In this document: positions 43,803-52,641 of the stretch, one piece after another
Numbering within the stretch: the stretch's first letter is position 1
How the letters are laid out: every line of letters starts with the position of its first letter
NCBI GenBank assembly: GCA_035536995.1
Contig: DATLNB010000023.1
Span: forward strand, 1-64,000
Direction: 5' to 3'
From: AV80 sp035536995
GTDB taxonomy: Bacteria; Verrucomicrobiota; Verrucomicrobiia; Chthoniobacterales; UBA10450
DNA: 64,000 bases
Program-made: the position numbers and the translations under genes
Notes under the pieces: generated by a model
Seen by the model: only the letters and a program-made list of their open reading frames with translations
What the model was told of the DNA's origin: nothing
The model's database searches: none

Positions 43803-46800
43803 ATGCTCGCTTCCAGCCCCATTGGGACCCGCTTCGCGTCTCTGCCCCGGGGTGTTACGCGAGCTGTTTGCGCCTTGATTTTCCTGGCGACGATCCCTGC
43901 TGCTCTCGCCGTTACGTGGACGTGGACCGGAACCGGTGGCAATAGCTTCTGGAATTCGGCCAACAATTGGAACCTCATCTCAGTTCCTACTAGCGCTTCG
44001 ACAACGGACCTGATCTTCGGTGGCTCGAATAATACCGGGACGGCGTTGGTGCCACTAAACCAAAACATCGCTACCCCGTTCCAGCTCAACAGCCTCAGTT
44101 TCGCGAACGGAGCCGGGAGCTTTTTCCTCGGTGGAAACGCGTTCGCTTTTACCGGGTCAGGCAATTCCATCAGCCAAAACTCTTCGAGTGCACAGAGCAT
44201 CGCTAATAGTTTCACGGCCAGCGCGAACGCGGTCGCCGTTCTGACGTTGACCGGCGGCGGAACGGGCGTCGTGACCCTTGGCGGGGCGATTAATACGGGA
44301 AACGGCGGTCGCGATTACGCGATCACAAAGTCAGGGACGAGCACGTTTATCCTCAGTGCGGCCAACACCTATGGCGGCGTGACCTCGATCAACGGCGGCG
44401 TCCTCAACATTCAGAATGCGACCGCTCTCGGTTCAACGACGTCGGGAACAACCGTCGCTTCCGGCGCTGCTCTGCAGATTCAGGGCGGAATCGCGGTCGG
44501 AAACGAAGGGCTCACCCTAAATGGCTCGGGGATAACGGGTACAGGCGCCTTCCGCAACGTTAGCGGATCCAACAGCTACGCCGGTGTCATCACATTCGGA
44601 TCCGCCAGTTCGATCGTCTCGGACAGCGGCACCCTGACCCTTAGCGGAAACGTCAACAACGGCGGATTCTTGTTCACGGAGAGTGGAGCCGGCAACGTCA
44701 CTGTAACTGGCGTCATCAGCGGCGGCGGCGGATTGGTTAAGACCGGTTCCGGAACCCTCACCTTGAGTGGAGCACTTTCCAACACCTACACCGGCACCAC
44801 CACGGTGAACCAGGGAACTCTGGTTCTCGCGAAGCCGGGCTCGGTCCTGGCACCAGCGATCACCATTGGCGGTGCAGGCAGCAACGCGACCGTCCAACTC
44901 GGTGCTTCCTATCAACTTTACGGCGCGCCAACCACCATCAATTTGCTCGGTCAGCTGAACCTTAACAACTTCAGCGAGTACGTTGGGTCGTTGACAATCA
45001 ACGGCGGCTCGGTCGTAACCGGAACGGGCCTGCTTTACCTGGGCGGTGGGATCAACACGGCCGCGAGTGGGACGAGTGCGACCATGACGGGCAACGTCTC
45101 GCTCTACACGAATCAGGTTTTCAACATCGCGAGCGGCACCACTGCAAGCGGGCAGGACCTCATCATCTCGGGCGCAATTGGCGAATATATCGCCGGCACG
45201 ACGATTACGAAGCAAGGCTCGGGAACGCTCGTGCTCTCCGGCGCGAACACATATACCGGGATGCTCACCATCAACAGTGGCGTGGTGAACATTCAAAACG
45301 CGACTGCCCTCGGGACAACGGCGGGAGGCGTATTGGTCGCTTCCGGGGCTGCGTTACAATTGCAGGGCGGGGTCAGTGTCGGCAACGAGGCGCTTAGTCT
45401 TAACGGCGGCGGCGTAAGCAGCGACGGTGCGCTCCGTAACTTCAGCGGAAACAACAGCTACGCAGGCCCAATCACCCTTGGGTCCGCGGCGACTATCTTC
45501 TCAGACGCGGCTATCCTGACTTTGAGCGGTGGGATCACGAACGGCGGCTTCACCGTGACTTTCGGCGGGTCGGGCGACGTCACGGAGAACGGAGTTGTGA
45601 GCGGCACTGGAGCTCTGGTCAAAAATGATGCGGGAACGCTGACACTCAGCGGAGTTAATACCTATTCCGGGGGTACGACGATTAATGGCGGCACGGTAAT
45701 TATTTCGAGCGCGAGCAGTCTAGGAGCGACCAGTGGCACCGCGACCATCAATGCCGCGACGCTCGATGTAACGGCGACGTTCTCCACCACGCGTAATTTC
45801 ACGCTGGGAAATTCCTCAAGTAACGTCGCCGTGGGACCTTCGTTTACCTTCACCGCGAACGGCATCTTCAGCGGGACCGGAGCCCTGAATAAGACGGGCG
45901 CCGGCACGATGATCTTGGGCGGCGCCAACAGCTATACCGGCGCGACGAATGTCAGCGCGGGAACGTTGCGCATTTCCGGGAGCGATCGAATCGCGAATGC
46001 GAGCAATCTCAACATCTCGGGCGGCACGTTCGATCTGCAGAGCTTTAACGAGACTATCGGAGCCGTCACCTTGGCGAGCGGCGCCATCACTGGGACTACC
46101 GGTATGCTCACCGGCACTTCCTACACGCTTCAAAGCGGGACGGTCAGTGGAATCCTGGCCGGGACGGGAACGGTGACAAAGAATACGACTGGAACCGTCA
46201 CCCTTAGCGGTTCGAACACATTTAGCGGGAGCACGACGATCAGCGCCGGGAATTTGGTGGTTAGCAGCAATAACGCGCTAGGTGCTGCAGCCGGCGGCAC
46301 CACCGTTGTTAACGGCGCCGTTTTAACCCTGAACGGCGTGAACTACACGACCGCTGAACCTCTAACGTTAAACGGAAGCGGAATCAGCAATGGCGGCGCG
46401 CTCGCCAACACTGGGACCAGCACATATGCGGGGCCGATAAATGCCGCAACCAACGCCACAATCAACGCGGGTGGGGGAACGTTAAATCTTTCCGGCGGCC
46501 TCTCGAAGAACGGGACGACTCTGACCATCGCGGGAGGCGGGACCGTCAATATCGCAACGAATGGAATCACCGGCAGCGCCGCAAATTCAGATCTGGTTAT
46601 CGACGGGACCACGGTCGTTTTGAGCGCCGCGAGTAGCTACAACGGCCCGACCACAATCCAGAACGCGGGAACCTTAAAGCTCGGCAACAACAATGTGCTT
46701 CCCGGCTCGCCCCTTACGGCAATGACCGTCAATACGAACAGCGCTTTTGACCTGGCCGGATACAACGATCGGGTTGGCTCGCTGACCGGGGACAATACCT

Positions 46801-47564
46801 CTGTCGTGAAGAATAGCGCGGCTACCACGACGAGCACCCTGACGGTCAGCCCCTCGACCGGCGCTTCGAGCACGTTCGCTGGCGTAATCGCCGGAACAAA
46901 CGGTGGAACGCAGGGCAATGTCGCGGTGCGGAAGGACGACGCCGGTACACTGACACTCACGGGCGCAAACACCTATACCGGTTCGACGACGATCAACGGC
47001 GGAACCTTGATCGCCGCTGCGAACTCGGGCGGTGCGCTCGGCAAAACGAGCGCGGTCGCTGTTAATTCCGGAGGCACGCTTCGGCTTGGCGTCAGTGACC
47101 AAGTCAACGACGCGGCGCCAATGACGTTGGCAGGCGGCACTTTCGCGAAGGGCAATTTCAGCGAAGGCACGAGTAGCGCGCCGGGTTTGGGGTCTCTTAC
47201 TCTTGCAGCTGCCGGCAGCCAGATTGATTTCGGGAGCGGAACCGTCGGGATCCTGACCTTTGCTTCGTTCAATCCCGGGACTTACACGCTGACGATTTCA
47301 AACTGGACGGGAACAATCGGAACGGCTGGCAGTACTTCGACCGACCGTCTGATCTTCGGCTCCGACCAGGCTGGAAGCCTCGACCGGTTCAACTTCAGCG
47401 GATTCGGCCCCGGCGCGATGGAGATCTCGCTCGGGGGCGGTTATTACGAAATTGTGCCTATCGCGCCAGTCCCCGAAACCTCGACATGGGTTGCGGCCGC
47501 GCTCGGCCTGGCGCCGTTCGCCTTTCGTATTTTGCGTCGCCGCACCACGCGAAAGCGCGATTAG
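43803..47564 (+). CDS. Giant autotransporter-associated beta-strand repeat protein with PEP-CTERM-like tail
   Basis: 1253 residues from ATG 43803 (GTG 43794 possible). Signal peptide VCALIFLATIPAALAV, then WTWTGTGGNSFWNSANNWN and many repeats of the type TKxGxGTLxLSGANTYTGxTTINxGxL, the autotransporter-associated beta-strand motif. A segment of about 125 residues is duplicated (DNA 44401-44770 and 45286-45650). The tail APVPETSTWVAAALGLAPF with final FRILRRRTTRKRD is a PEP-CTERM-type sorting signal with Thr where Pro is usual (PET for PEP). Probably a surface adhesin or matrix protein processed by the exosortase. Confidence 0.9.
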   Translation: MLASSPIGTRFASLPRGVTRAVCALIFLATIPAALAVTWTWTGTGGNSFWNSANNWNLISVPTSASTTDLIFGGSNNTGTALVPLNQNIATPFQLNSLSFANGAGSFFLGGNAFAFTGSGNSISQNSSSAQSIANSFTASANAVAVLTLTGGGTGVVTLGGAINTGNGGRDYAITKSGTSTFILSAANTYGGVTSINGGVLNIQNATALGSTTSGTTVASGAALQIQGGIAVGNEGLTLNGSGITGTGAFRNVSGSNSYAGVITFGSASSIVSDSGTLTLSGNVNNGGFLFTESGAGNVTVTGVISGGGGLVKTGSGTLTLSGALSNTYTGTTTVNQGTLVLAKPGSVLAPAITIGGAGSNATVQLGASYQLYGAPTTINLLGQLNLNNFSEYVGSLTINGGSVVTGTGLLYLGGGINTAASGTSATMTGNVSLYTNQVFNIASGTTASGQDLIISGAIGEYIAGTTITKQGSGTLVLSGANTYTGMLTINSGVVNIQNATALGTTAGGVLVASGAALQLQGGVSVGNEALSLNGGGVSSDGALRNFSGNNSYAGPITLGSAATIFSDAAILTLSGGITNGGFTVTFGGSGDVTENGVVSGTGALVKNDAGTLTLSGVNTYSGGTTINGGTVIISSASSLGATSGTATINAATLDVTATFSTTRNFTLGNSSSNVAVGPSFTFTANGIFSGTGALNKTGAGTMILGGANSYTGATNVSAGTLRISGSDRIANASNLNISGGTFDLQSFNETIGAVTLASGAITGTTGMLTGTSYTLQSGTVSGILAGTGTVTKNTTGTVTLSGSNTFSGSTTISAGNLVVSSNNALGAAAGGTTVVNGAVLTLNGVNYTTAEPLTLNGSGISNGGALANTGTSTYAGPINAATNATINAGGGTLNLSGGLSKNGTTLTIAGGGTVNIATNGITGSAANSDLVIDGTTVVLSAASSYNGPTTIQNAGTLKLGNNNVLPGSPLTAMTVNTNSAFDLAGYNDRVGSLTGDNTSVVKNSAATTTSTLTVSPSTGASSTFAGVIAGTNGGTQGNVAVRKDDAGTLTLTGANTYTGSTTINGGTLIAAANSGGALGKTSAVAVNSGGTLRLGVSDQVNDAAPMTLAGGTFAKGNFSEGTSSAPGLGSLTLAAAGSQIDFGSGTVGILTFASFNPGTYTLTISNWTGTIGTAGSTSTDRLIFGSDQAGSLDRFNFSGFGPGAMEISLGGGYYEIVPIAPVPETSTWVAAALGLAPFAFRILRRRTTRKRD

Positions 47565-47676
47565 TTTTGCTCTGTTTTTGTCGGCCCGCGGCACGCGAGT
47601 TGCATCATTCACCACACACAAATCCGTCGGAGTCCGTCCTCTAAGATCGGGCGCTGCGGATGACGAATTAATCATT

Positions 47677-48360
47677 ATGAAACCTTGCCTCGCCATCCTC
47701 TCCTGCATTTTCCTCACCTCCTGCGCCGACATGTATGTCACCAAGACTTATGTCGCCGGGGGATCGACCCAGACCACGGCCGCGACCGACGCGAAGGACT
47801 ACTCGAAGAGCGGGGTTTACATGACCACCAGTTGTGGCGTCGGGGCCTATGACCCTAAAGCGATTTATATCCGGCCGTTCTGCATCGATAATGCGGTCTT
47901 CACCGGACACCAGACAAACTCCGACGGCGAAATGCCGATCCGCAAGGCGCTGACCCCCGTCGAATTTGCCGGCACCCTGAAAGAGCAGCTCGAGAAGATT
48001 GCGCCGGCTCGCATTTTGCGCGAAGACGAAACGCCCCGGACCGGCTGGCTGGTCGAGGGCGAATTCCAACTTGTTGACGGCGGCAACCCCGCGGCGCGTT
48101 TCTTCTTCGGCCATGCTGGCGCTGGAGCTTCCCACCTGATGCTGCACGTGCGAGTCACTGATGTGGACCGCGGCGTGGTCGTTTATGAATTCGATATGGC
48201 GGGCGGAAGCAGACTCCAGGGCCGCGGCGGAACGGTCCGGGCCAGCGGACTCGGTTACGCGCGCTCGTTCGATCTCGTGAACGCGGCCGAACGGATCTAC
48301 CTCGTGCTGACGCCGAATGCCTTCCGTTACGGGACGCGGGCGAATGTCGCGCTGCATTAA
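47677..48360 (+). CDS. DUF4410-like lipoprotein
   Basis: 227 residues from ATG 47677. MKPCLAILSCIFLTSCADMY is a lipoprotein signal with lipobox LTSC. The mature part, KAIYIRPFCIDNAVFTGHQT, VEFAGTLKEQLEKIAPARIL, GWLVEGEFQLVDGGNPAARF and the Gly/Ala-rich VRVTDVDRGVVVYEFDMAGG, matches the general pattern of DUF4410 lipoproteins (unknown function, outer-membrane or periplasmic). The upstream part of the same open frame overlaps the PEP-CTERM gene and is not coding. Confidence 0.75.
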   Translation: MKPCLAILSCIFLTSCADMYVTKTYVAGGSTQTTAATDAKDYSKSGVYMTTSCGVGAYDPKAIYIRPFCIDNAVFTGHQTNSDGEMPIRKALTPVEFAGTLKEQLEKIAPARILREDETPRTGWLVEGEFQLVDGGNPAARFFFGHAGAGASHLMLHVRVTDVDRGVVVYEFDMAGGSRLQGRGGTVRASGLGYARSFDLVNAAERIYLVLTPNAFRYGTRANVALH

Positions 48361-48449
48361 GGCTGACCGACGCCGTTAGAGGCGTCCGCCGGATTCACCG
48401 GTTGCCAAGCGAACTGCGCCGACTAAGCTGCTGCGGTTTTACTGCCGCA

Positions 48450-49391
48450 ATGATTTTTCCCCGCTTTTTCGTCGCTTTTTTTTGTTTCGCCGTCGCTTTT
48501 CCAGCCGCGCGTTCGCTTCACGCCGCAGCGGCTCACGTCATTCTCGACGCCCAGACCGGACACGTTCTCGAGCAGGCCAACCCGCGGGACAAACGCCAGA
48601 TCGGCAGCCTGACAAAAGTGGCGGCCGCCATGGTTGTCCTCGATTGGTCCGAGAAGCGCGGAGGCGACCTCAACCAGTTCGCGACTATTCCCCCCGAAGC
48701 GTTCGTTGGGACGGGAGATAACCTGATTGGCTTCCAGCCCGGCGATCGCGTGACGTTGCGGGACCTTCTTTACGCGGCGCTCGTCCAGTCCGATAACATC
48801 GCAGCTTTCACCCTCGCTCATCATGTTGGGATTGCCCTCCAACCAGTCGTCCCTTCAGCCGGGAACGGCACTCCGGTCGCCATCTTCGTTGGCCAGATGA
48901 ACTTTCTCGCGAAGTCGCTCCGGATGGAGCGGACGCGTTTCGTAAATCCGCACGGGATCGATACAGGCGAGCGCTCCATGCCGTTCTCGACGGCGTCGGA
49001 CCTCGGGCGCCTGAGCCGATATGCGGTGAACAAGGCGGCGTTCCGTTTTTATGTTTCACAAAAAGAGCGCCAAATCTCTTTCAGCCGAGGCGAATCGAAG
49101 AAGAGTTATTTGTTGCGCAACACGAACGAACTTCTCGGCGCGAATGGAGTTGATGGGGTGAAAACCGGCCGGACAGCGCGCGCAGGAGATTGCCTGATTC
49201 TTTCCGCGCATCGCGAGTCCCAAATCGTGAAAGGCGCCGGCACGACCGTGATCCCGCGGCATCTGATTGTGATCATGCTGGGCAGCCCCAACCGCTTTGG
49301 AGAAGGCGCAGCCCTCCTCGCCCGGGGCTGGCAATTGCACGAGCAATGGCTTGCCGGCGGCCGGCTGACGGACCCGAACAAGACCCTTTGA
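48450..49391 (+). CDS. D-alanyl-D-alanine carboxypeptidase, peptidase S11 (DacA/DacF-like)
   Basis: 313 residues from ATG 48450, with a signal peptide (FFVAFFCFAVAFPAARSLHA). The three penicillin-binding motifs are present: SxxK as SLTK (Ser about residue 53), SxN as SDN (about 113) and KTG in VDGVKTGRTARAGDCL (about 237). It trims peptidoglycan pentapeptides in the periplasm. It lacks the C-terminal PBP5 domain and amphipathic anchor, so it is a short form. Confidence 0.92.
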   Translation: MIFPRFFVAFFCFAVAFPAARSLHAAAAHVILDAQTGHVLEQANPRDKRQIGSLTKVAAAMVVLDWSEKRGGDLNQFATIPPEAFVGTGDNLIGFQPGDRVTLRDLLYAALVQSDNIAAFTLAHHVGIALQPVVPSAGNGTPVAIFVGQMNFLAKSLRMERTRFVNPHGIDTGERSMPFSTASDLGRLSRYAVNKAAFRFYVSQKERQISFSRGESKKSYLLRNTNELLGANGVDGVKTGRTARAGDCLILSAHRESQIVKGAGTTVIPRHLIVIMLGSPNRFGEGAALLARGWQLHEQWLAGGRLTDPNKTL

Positions 49392-49409
49392 TTTCTTCGC
49401 CGGGTTAAA

Positions 49410-50489
49410 ATGACCAAGCCCCGTATCGGCGTGCTCACGAGCGGGGGTGACTGCCCCGGCTTAAATGCGGTTCTGCGCGGCGTTGTGCTGGCCGCGGAAA
49501 AACTGGGCTGGGAAGTGCTCGGCTTTCACGATGGATTCGAAGGCCTGCTTCCGCCCGGCAACTACCGCTTGTTAACCCGTCGCGAGACCGCCGGTATCAT
49601 GCCGCGAGGGGGCACCATCATAGGCACGACGAATCGCGGTCATTTTGTGGCCAAGGTCGGGATGGGCGACCGAACGGAAGTTGCGCAACAGGTGATCGTG
49701 GATGCGCGCGAAGTGCTCAAGGCGCTGGGGGTGGAAGCGTTGATCATCGTCGGTGGCGACGGCTCGATGGCGACCGCCCAACAACTTCAGGACGCCGGGA
49801 TCAACTGCATCGGCGTTCCCAAGACCATCGACAACGATTTGGAAGCAACCGCCATGACCTTCGGGTTCGACTCAGCGGTGGCGACCGTGATGGACGCGCT
49901 CGATCGTCTCCACACAACCGCCACGAGCCACAAAAGGATCATGGTGCTCGAAGTCATGGGCCGGCACGCAGGGTGGATCGCCCTCCATGGCGGCATCGCG
50001 GGCGGGGCACACATTATCCTGATTCCAGAAATCCCGTTCGATTACGGCAAGATCGCGGCTGCTATTCAATTGCGCGCCGAGCGCGGCAATCAGTCAGCCA
50101 TCGTCGTGGTTGCAGAAGGTTCCCGCCCCCGCGACGGCCAGGTCGTGATGCGCCACTGCGACGGAGGGGAAGACCGTTATGGTGGCATTGGGTCGATCGT
50201 TGCCGCCGAGATCGCCGAGCGGACAAAAAAGGAAACCCGATGCACGGTGTTGGGCCATCTTCAGCGCGGAGGGACACCGACGACGCTGGATCGGATTCTC
50301 GGAACACGTTTTGGCGTCAAGGCCGTGAAGTTGATCCAGGAAAAAGAATTCGGTTCGATGGTCAGTTATCAAAATTACCAGGTGCGCCACGTTCCGATCG
50401 CCGAGGCGGTAAACCGGCTTCGGCTCGTCCCGCCCGATGGCGAGATTGTCCAGATGGCGCGCGACGTCGACGTTTCCTTCGGAGATTAA
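49410..50489 (+). CDS. 6-phosphofructokinase
   Basis: 359 residues. RIGVLTSGGDCPGLNAVLRG is the N-terminal nucleotide loop. GGDGSMATAQQ carries Gly at the position equivalent to E. coli Gly104, while GVPKTIDNDL carries Lys at the position equivalent to Gly124, with the catalytic TIDND motif. VMGRHAGWIALHGGIAGGAH and GHLQRGGTPTTLDRIL complete the family pattern. Gly104/Lys124 is the mixed-substrate-group combination (as in Streptomyces PFK, which is ATP-dependent), whereas PPi enzymes have Asp/Lys. It phosphorylates fructose-6-phosphate in the cytoplasm. The 133-bp gap that follows shows no feature. Confidence 0.95.
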   Translation: MTKPRIGVLTSGGDCPGLNAVLRGVVLAAEKLGWEVLGFHDGFEGLLPPGNYRLLTRRETAGIMPRGGTIIGTTNRGHFVAKVGMGDRTEVAQQVIVDAREVLKALGVEALIIVGGDGSMATAQQLQDAGINCIGVPKTIDNDLEATAMTFGFDSAVATVMDALDRLHTTATSHKRIMVLEVMGRHAGWIALHGGIAGGAHIILIPEIPFDYGKIAAAIQLRAERGNQSAIVVVAEGSRPRDGQVVMRHCDGGEDRYGGIGSIVAAEIAERTKKETRCTVLGHLQRGGTPTTLDRILGTRFGVKAVKLIQEKEFGSMVSYQNYQVRHVPIAEAVNRLRLVPPDGEIVQMARDVDVSFGD

Positions 50490-50622
50490 TCCAGTTCGTC
50501 CTCCTTGATCGTGGCGCTCTCGATGCGCGGCGTTTCCTGCCCGCCTCAGGCAAAAAGCAGTTGGCTCGCTGCGAAGCCGCCGTAAATTCAGCCCCGCCCC
50601 ATATCAGCGCGGCCTTTCTTTT

Positions 50623-52164
50623 ATGATCACTGTAATGCGCAAGCACCATAAGTGGCTGATGATCGTCATCGCGATCCTCGCCGTTCCCTTCATTTTCTAT
50701 TTCAACAAGACGGACCTGAGCCGCACCGAGAATACTGACCTCGGACGGATTTACGATCGGCCCCTGACAAACATCGAATTCCAGCGAAGCGCCCGCCTCA
50801 TGACCCTCGGCCAAATGCTTGGGCTGAGCGTTTCCCAGGAATTAATGGGCCGGGCCATGAGCGAGAGCGACGCGTATGTAAATTTTGCGTTCAATCGCAT
50901 CGTGCTCGAACACGAGGGCCGCGAGCTCGGAGTTCTGCCCAGCTCCACGGAAATCGCCGAGCATGTGAAGACGCTTCGGCCTTTTCAAAACGAACAGGGC
51001 GGCTTCGATTTCGCGAAATACAATGATTTCGCGCAGGCACGTCTCCCGGCCCTCGGTTTTACAGAGGCGCAGCTCGAACAAATGGTTTCGGCCCAGCTTG
51101 TCCTTAACCGGGTGAAGGATCTGCTCGGCACCGGTATTCATTTCGCGGAGAGCGAGAGCCGGGACTATTACGAGCGGTCCTATGGGAAAATCCACGCGGC
51201 CGTTGTCCGTTTTCGCGAGGAGGATTTTCAGAAGGACCTGAAGATCAGCGACGAGGATATCGCGAAATATTTTGAGGCCCACAAGGCGGAGCTTAAGACC
51301 GAGGAGAAACGGAAAGTTGAGTTCGTATCTTTTCTCCTGAATCCGACTGACAAAGCCAAGACGGGCAAGGAGAGAACCGATGCACTGCAAAAGCTCGCCG
51401 ACAGAGCGAACGAATTTGTCCAGGGTGCGATGAAGCAGGGAACAAGCTTTCCCGATTTCGCCCTGACCTCCAAAGTCGCGCTCTCAGCCACGGGTGAATT
51501 TACTGCCGCTGCGCCGGATCCCCAGTTCGCCGCCATACCCGCACTCTCGCAGTATGCATTCCAACTGAAGCCCGAGGAACCGATAAGCGATGCGATCCAG
51601 GGCCCCGATGGGTTTTACGTTCTACACCTCGTTTCGGCGACGCCCTCGAAGCCCCTCACGCCCGATGAAGCGAAGCCGAAGATTGTCGAAAACCTGACTA
51701 AAGAACGCCTCCGCCAGATGGTTTCCACCAAAGGCGCGGACGTGGCTCGGGTCATCCGCGAAGCAACGGGCGCTGGGACACCGCTCGACAAAGCTCTGTC
51801 CCAAATCGGGTTGACCGCTGAACGCGTGCCGCCGTTCGCAATAAGCGAGCCACCCCCAAAGCCCGAAGAACCGAAAAAGCCCGATGTGCCGGATCTGCCG
51901 ATGATCAAGAGCGCGGTGCGGGAGTTGAACCCCGGTGATTCGACCGACTTTATGGCCACCGAGAAGGGCGGGCTCGTGGTCGTCGTGGAGTCGCGTGACC
52001 CTGCCGACCAGGCCGGATACGCGGAAGCCAGGGCCAAATTCGAAAAGAATTTTCTCCAGAACAAACGGATGGTGTATTTCGATGAATGGTTGCAGGACCG
52101 GCGACGCGCGGCCGGTGTCCAGCAGGCCGTGACCCAGGCTGAGGCACCAGCTGCTGAGAGTTGA
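50623..52164 (+). CDS. SurA/PpiD-like peptidylprolyl isomerase or periplasmic chaperone
   Basis: 513 residues. A short cytoplasmic N-terminus (MRKHHK) and one transmembrane helix (WLMIVIAILAVPFIFYF) anchor it to the inner membrane as in PpiD. A SurA_N-type helical chaperone domain follows (LTNIEFQRSARLMTLGQMLG; YDYYERSYGKIHAAVVRF-like region). A parvulin-type region around LSQYAFQLKPEEPISDAIQG with GPDGFYVLHLV follows, then a Pro/Lys linker (EPPPKPEEPKKPDVPDLP) and a C-terminal helical part. It probably assists folding of outer-membrane and secreted proteins. Start could also be ATG 50635. Confidence 0.83.
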   Translation: MITVMRKHHKWLMIVIAILAVPFIFYFNKTDLSRTENTDLGRIYDRPLTNIEFQRSARLMTLGQMLGLSVSQELMGRAMSESDAYVNFAFNRIVLEHEGRELGVLPSSTEIAEHVKTLRPFQNEQGGFDFAKYNDFAQARLPALGFTEAQLEQMVSAQLVLNRVKDLLGTGIHFAESESRDYYERSYGKIHAAVVRFREEDFQKDLKISDEDIAKYFEAHKAELKTEEKRKVEFVSFLLNPTDKAKTGKERTDALQKLADRANEFVQGAMKQGTSFPDFALTSKVALSATGEFTAAAPDPQFAAIPALSQYAFQLKPEEPISDAIQGPDGFYVLHLVSATPSKPLTPDEAKPKIVENLTKERLRQMVSTKGADVARVIREATGAGTPLDKALSQIGLTAERVPPFAISEPPPKPEEPKKPDVPDLPMIKSAVRELNPGDSTDFMATEKGGLVVVVESRDPADQAGYAEARAKFEKNFLQNKRMVYFDEWLQDRRRAAGVQQAVTQAEAPAAES

Positions 52165-52182
52165 TTTAGCCTCAGCATCCTC

Positions 52183-52515
52183 ATGCCAGAGGTTGACGAG
52201 CTGTTCGATGACGCCAACGGCGATCTCGCCGTGGGAGAGCTGGACAGCGCGGTCGAAAAATATCGGCGCTGCGTCGAGCTCGATCCGAACTTTTTTGACG
52301 GCTGGCACGCCCTTGGGATGGCGCTGATGAAGACCGGCCGGTTTCCCGAAGCGATCGAGGCGGGTAAAACCGCAACGGTTCTCCGGCCTAACGACCAGAT
52401 CGCCTGGACGAGCCTTTCCCTCTTCTACAATCGCAACGGCGACATCAAGGAAGCCGAGGCAGCCGGCACGAAGGCGAAGATCCTTTCCTGGGGCGGAAAA
52501 ATCGCGAAAGAGTGA
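52183..52515 (+). CDS. Small TPR protein
   Basis: 110 residues, cytoplasmic, made of about three tetratricopeptide repeats (AVEKYRRCVELDPNFFDGWH, ALGMALMKTGRFPEAIEAGK, TSLSLFYNRNGDIKEAEAAG). It follows the PpiD-like gene by 18 bp and may share its transcript. Probably a protein-interaction adaptor; partner unknown. Confidence 0.85.
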   Translation: MPEVDELFDDANGDLAVGELDSAVEKYRRCVELDPNFFDGWHALGMALMKTGRFPEAIEAGKTATVLRPNDQIAWTSLSLFYNRNGDIKEAEAAGTKAKILSWGGKIAKE

Positions 52516-52525
52516 GCCACGCACT

Positions 52526-52641
52526 GTAGCTGCGACGCCACCGTCGCAGAAAGTGTTCGCGGCGTCTCGCCGCGACCATTGGTTTGGAAATCGGCGACGA
52601 CGGCGTCGCCGGCACTGCCTGCGGACCGGCGCCGCAGCTAC
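52526..52641. repeat. Palindromic GTAGCTGCG repeat cluster
   Basis: GTAGCTGCG (52526-52534) faces CGCAGCTAC (52633-52641) across 98 bp. Inside lie hairpins CTGCGACG-CCAC-CGTCGCAG (52530-52549) and GCGGCG-TCT-CGCCGC (about 52560-52574). The right end contains the TAG stop of the aminotransferase gene. This could end transcription from both sides. Confidence 0.75.

Noticed and set aside
43803..47564. Overlapping minus-strand frames of 60-260 residues
   Set aside because: They are shadows of the repetitive Gly/Thr/Asn coding sequence and lack starts, motifs or independent support.
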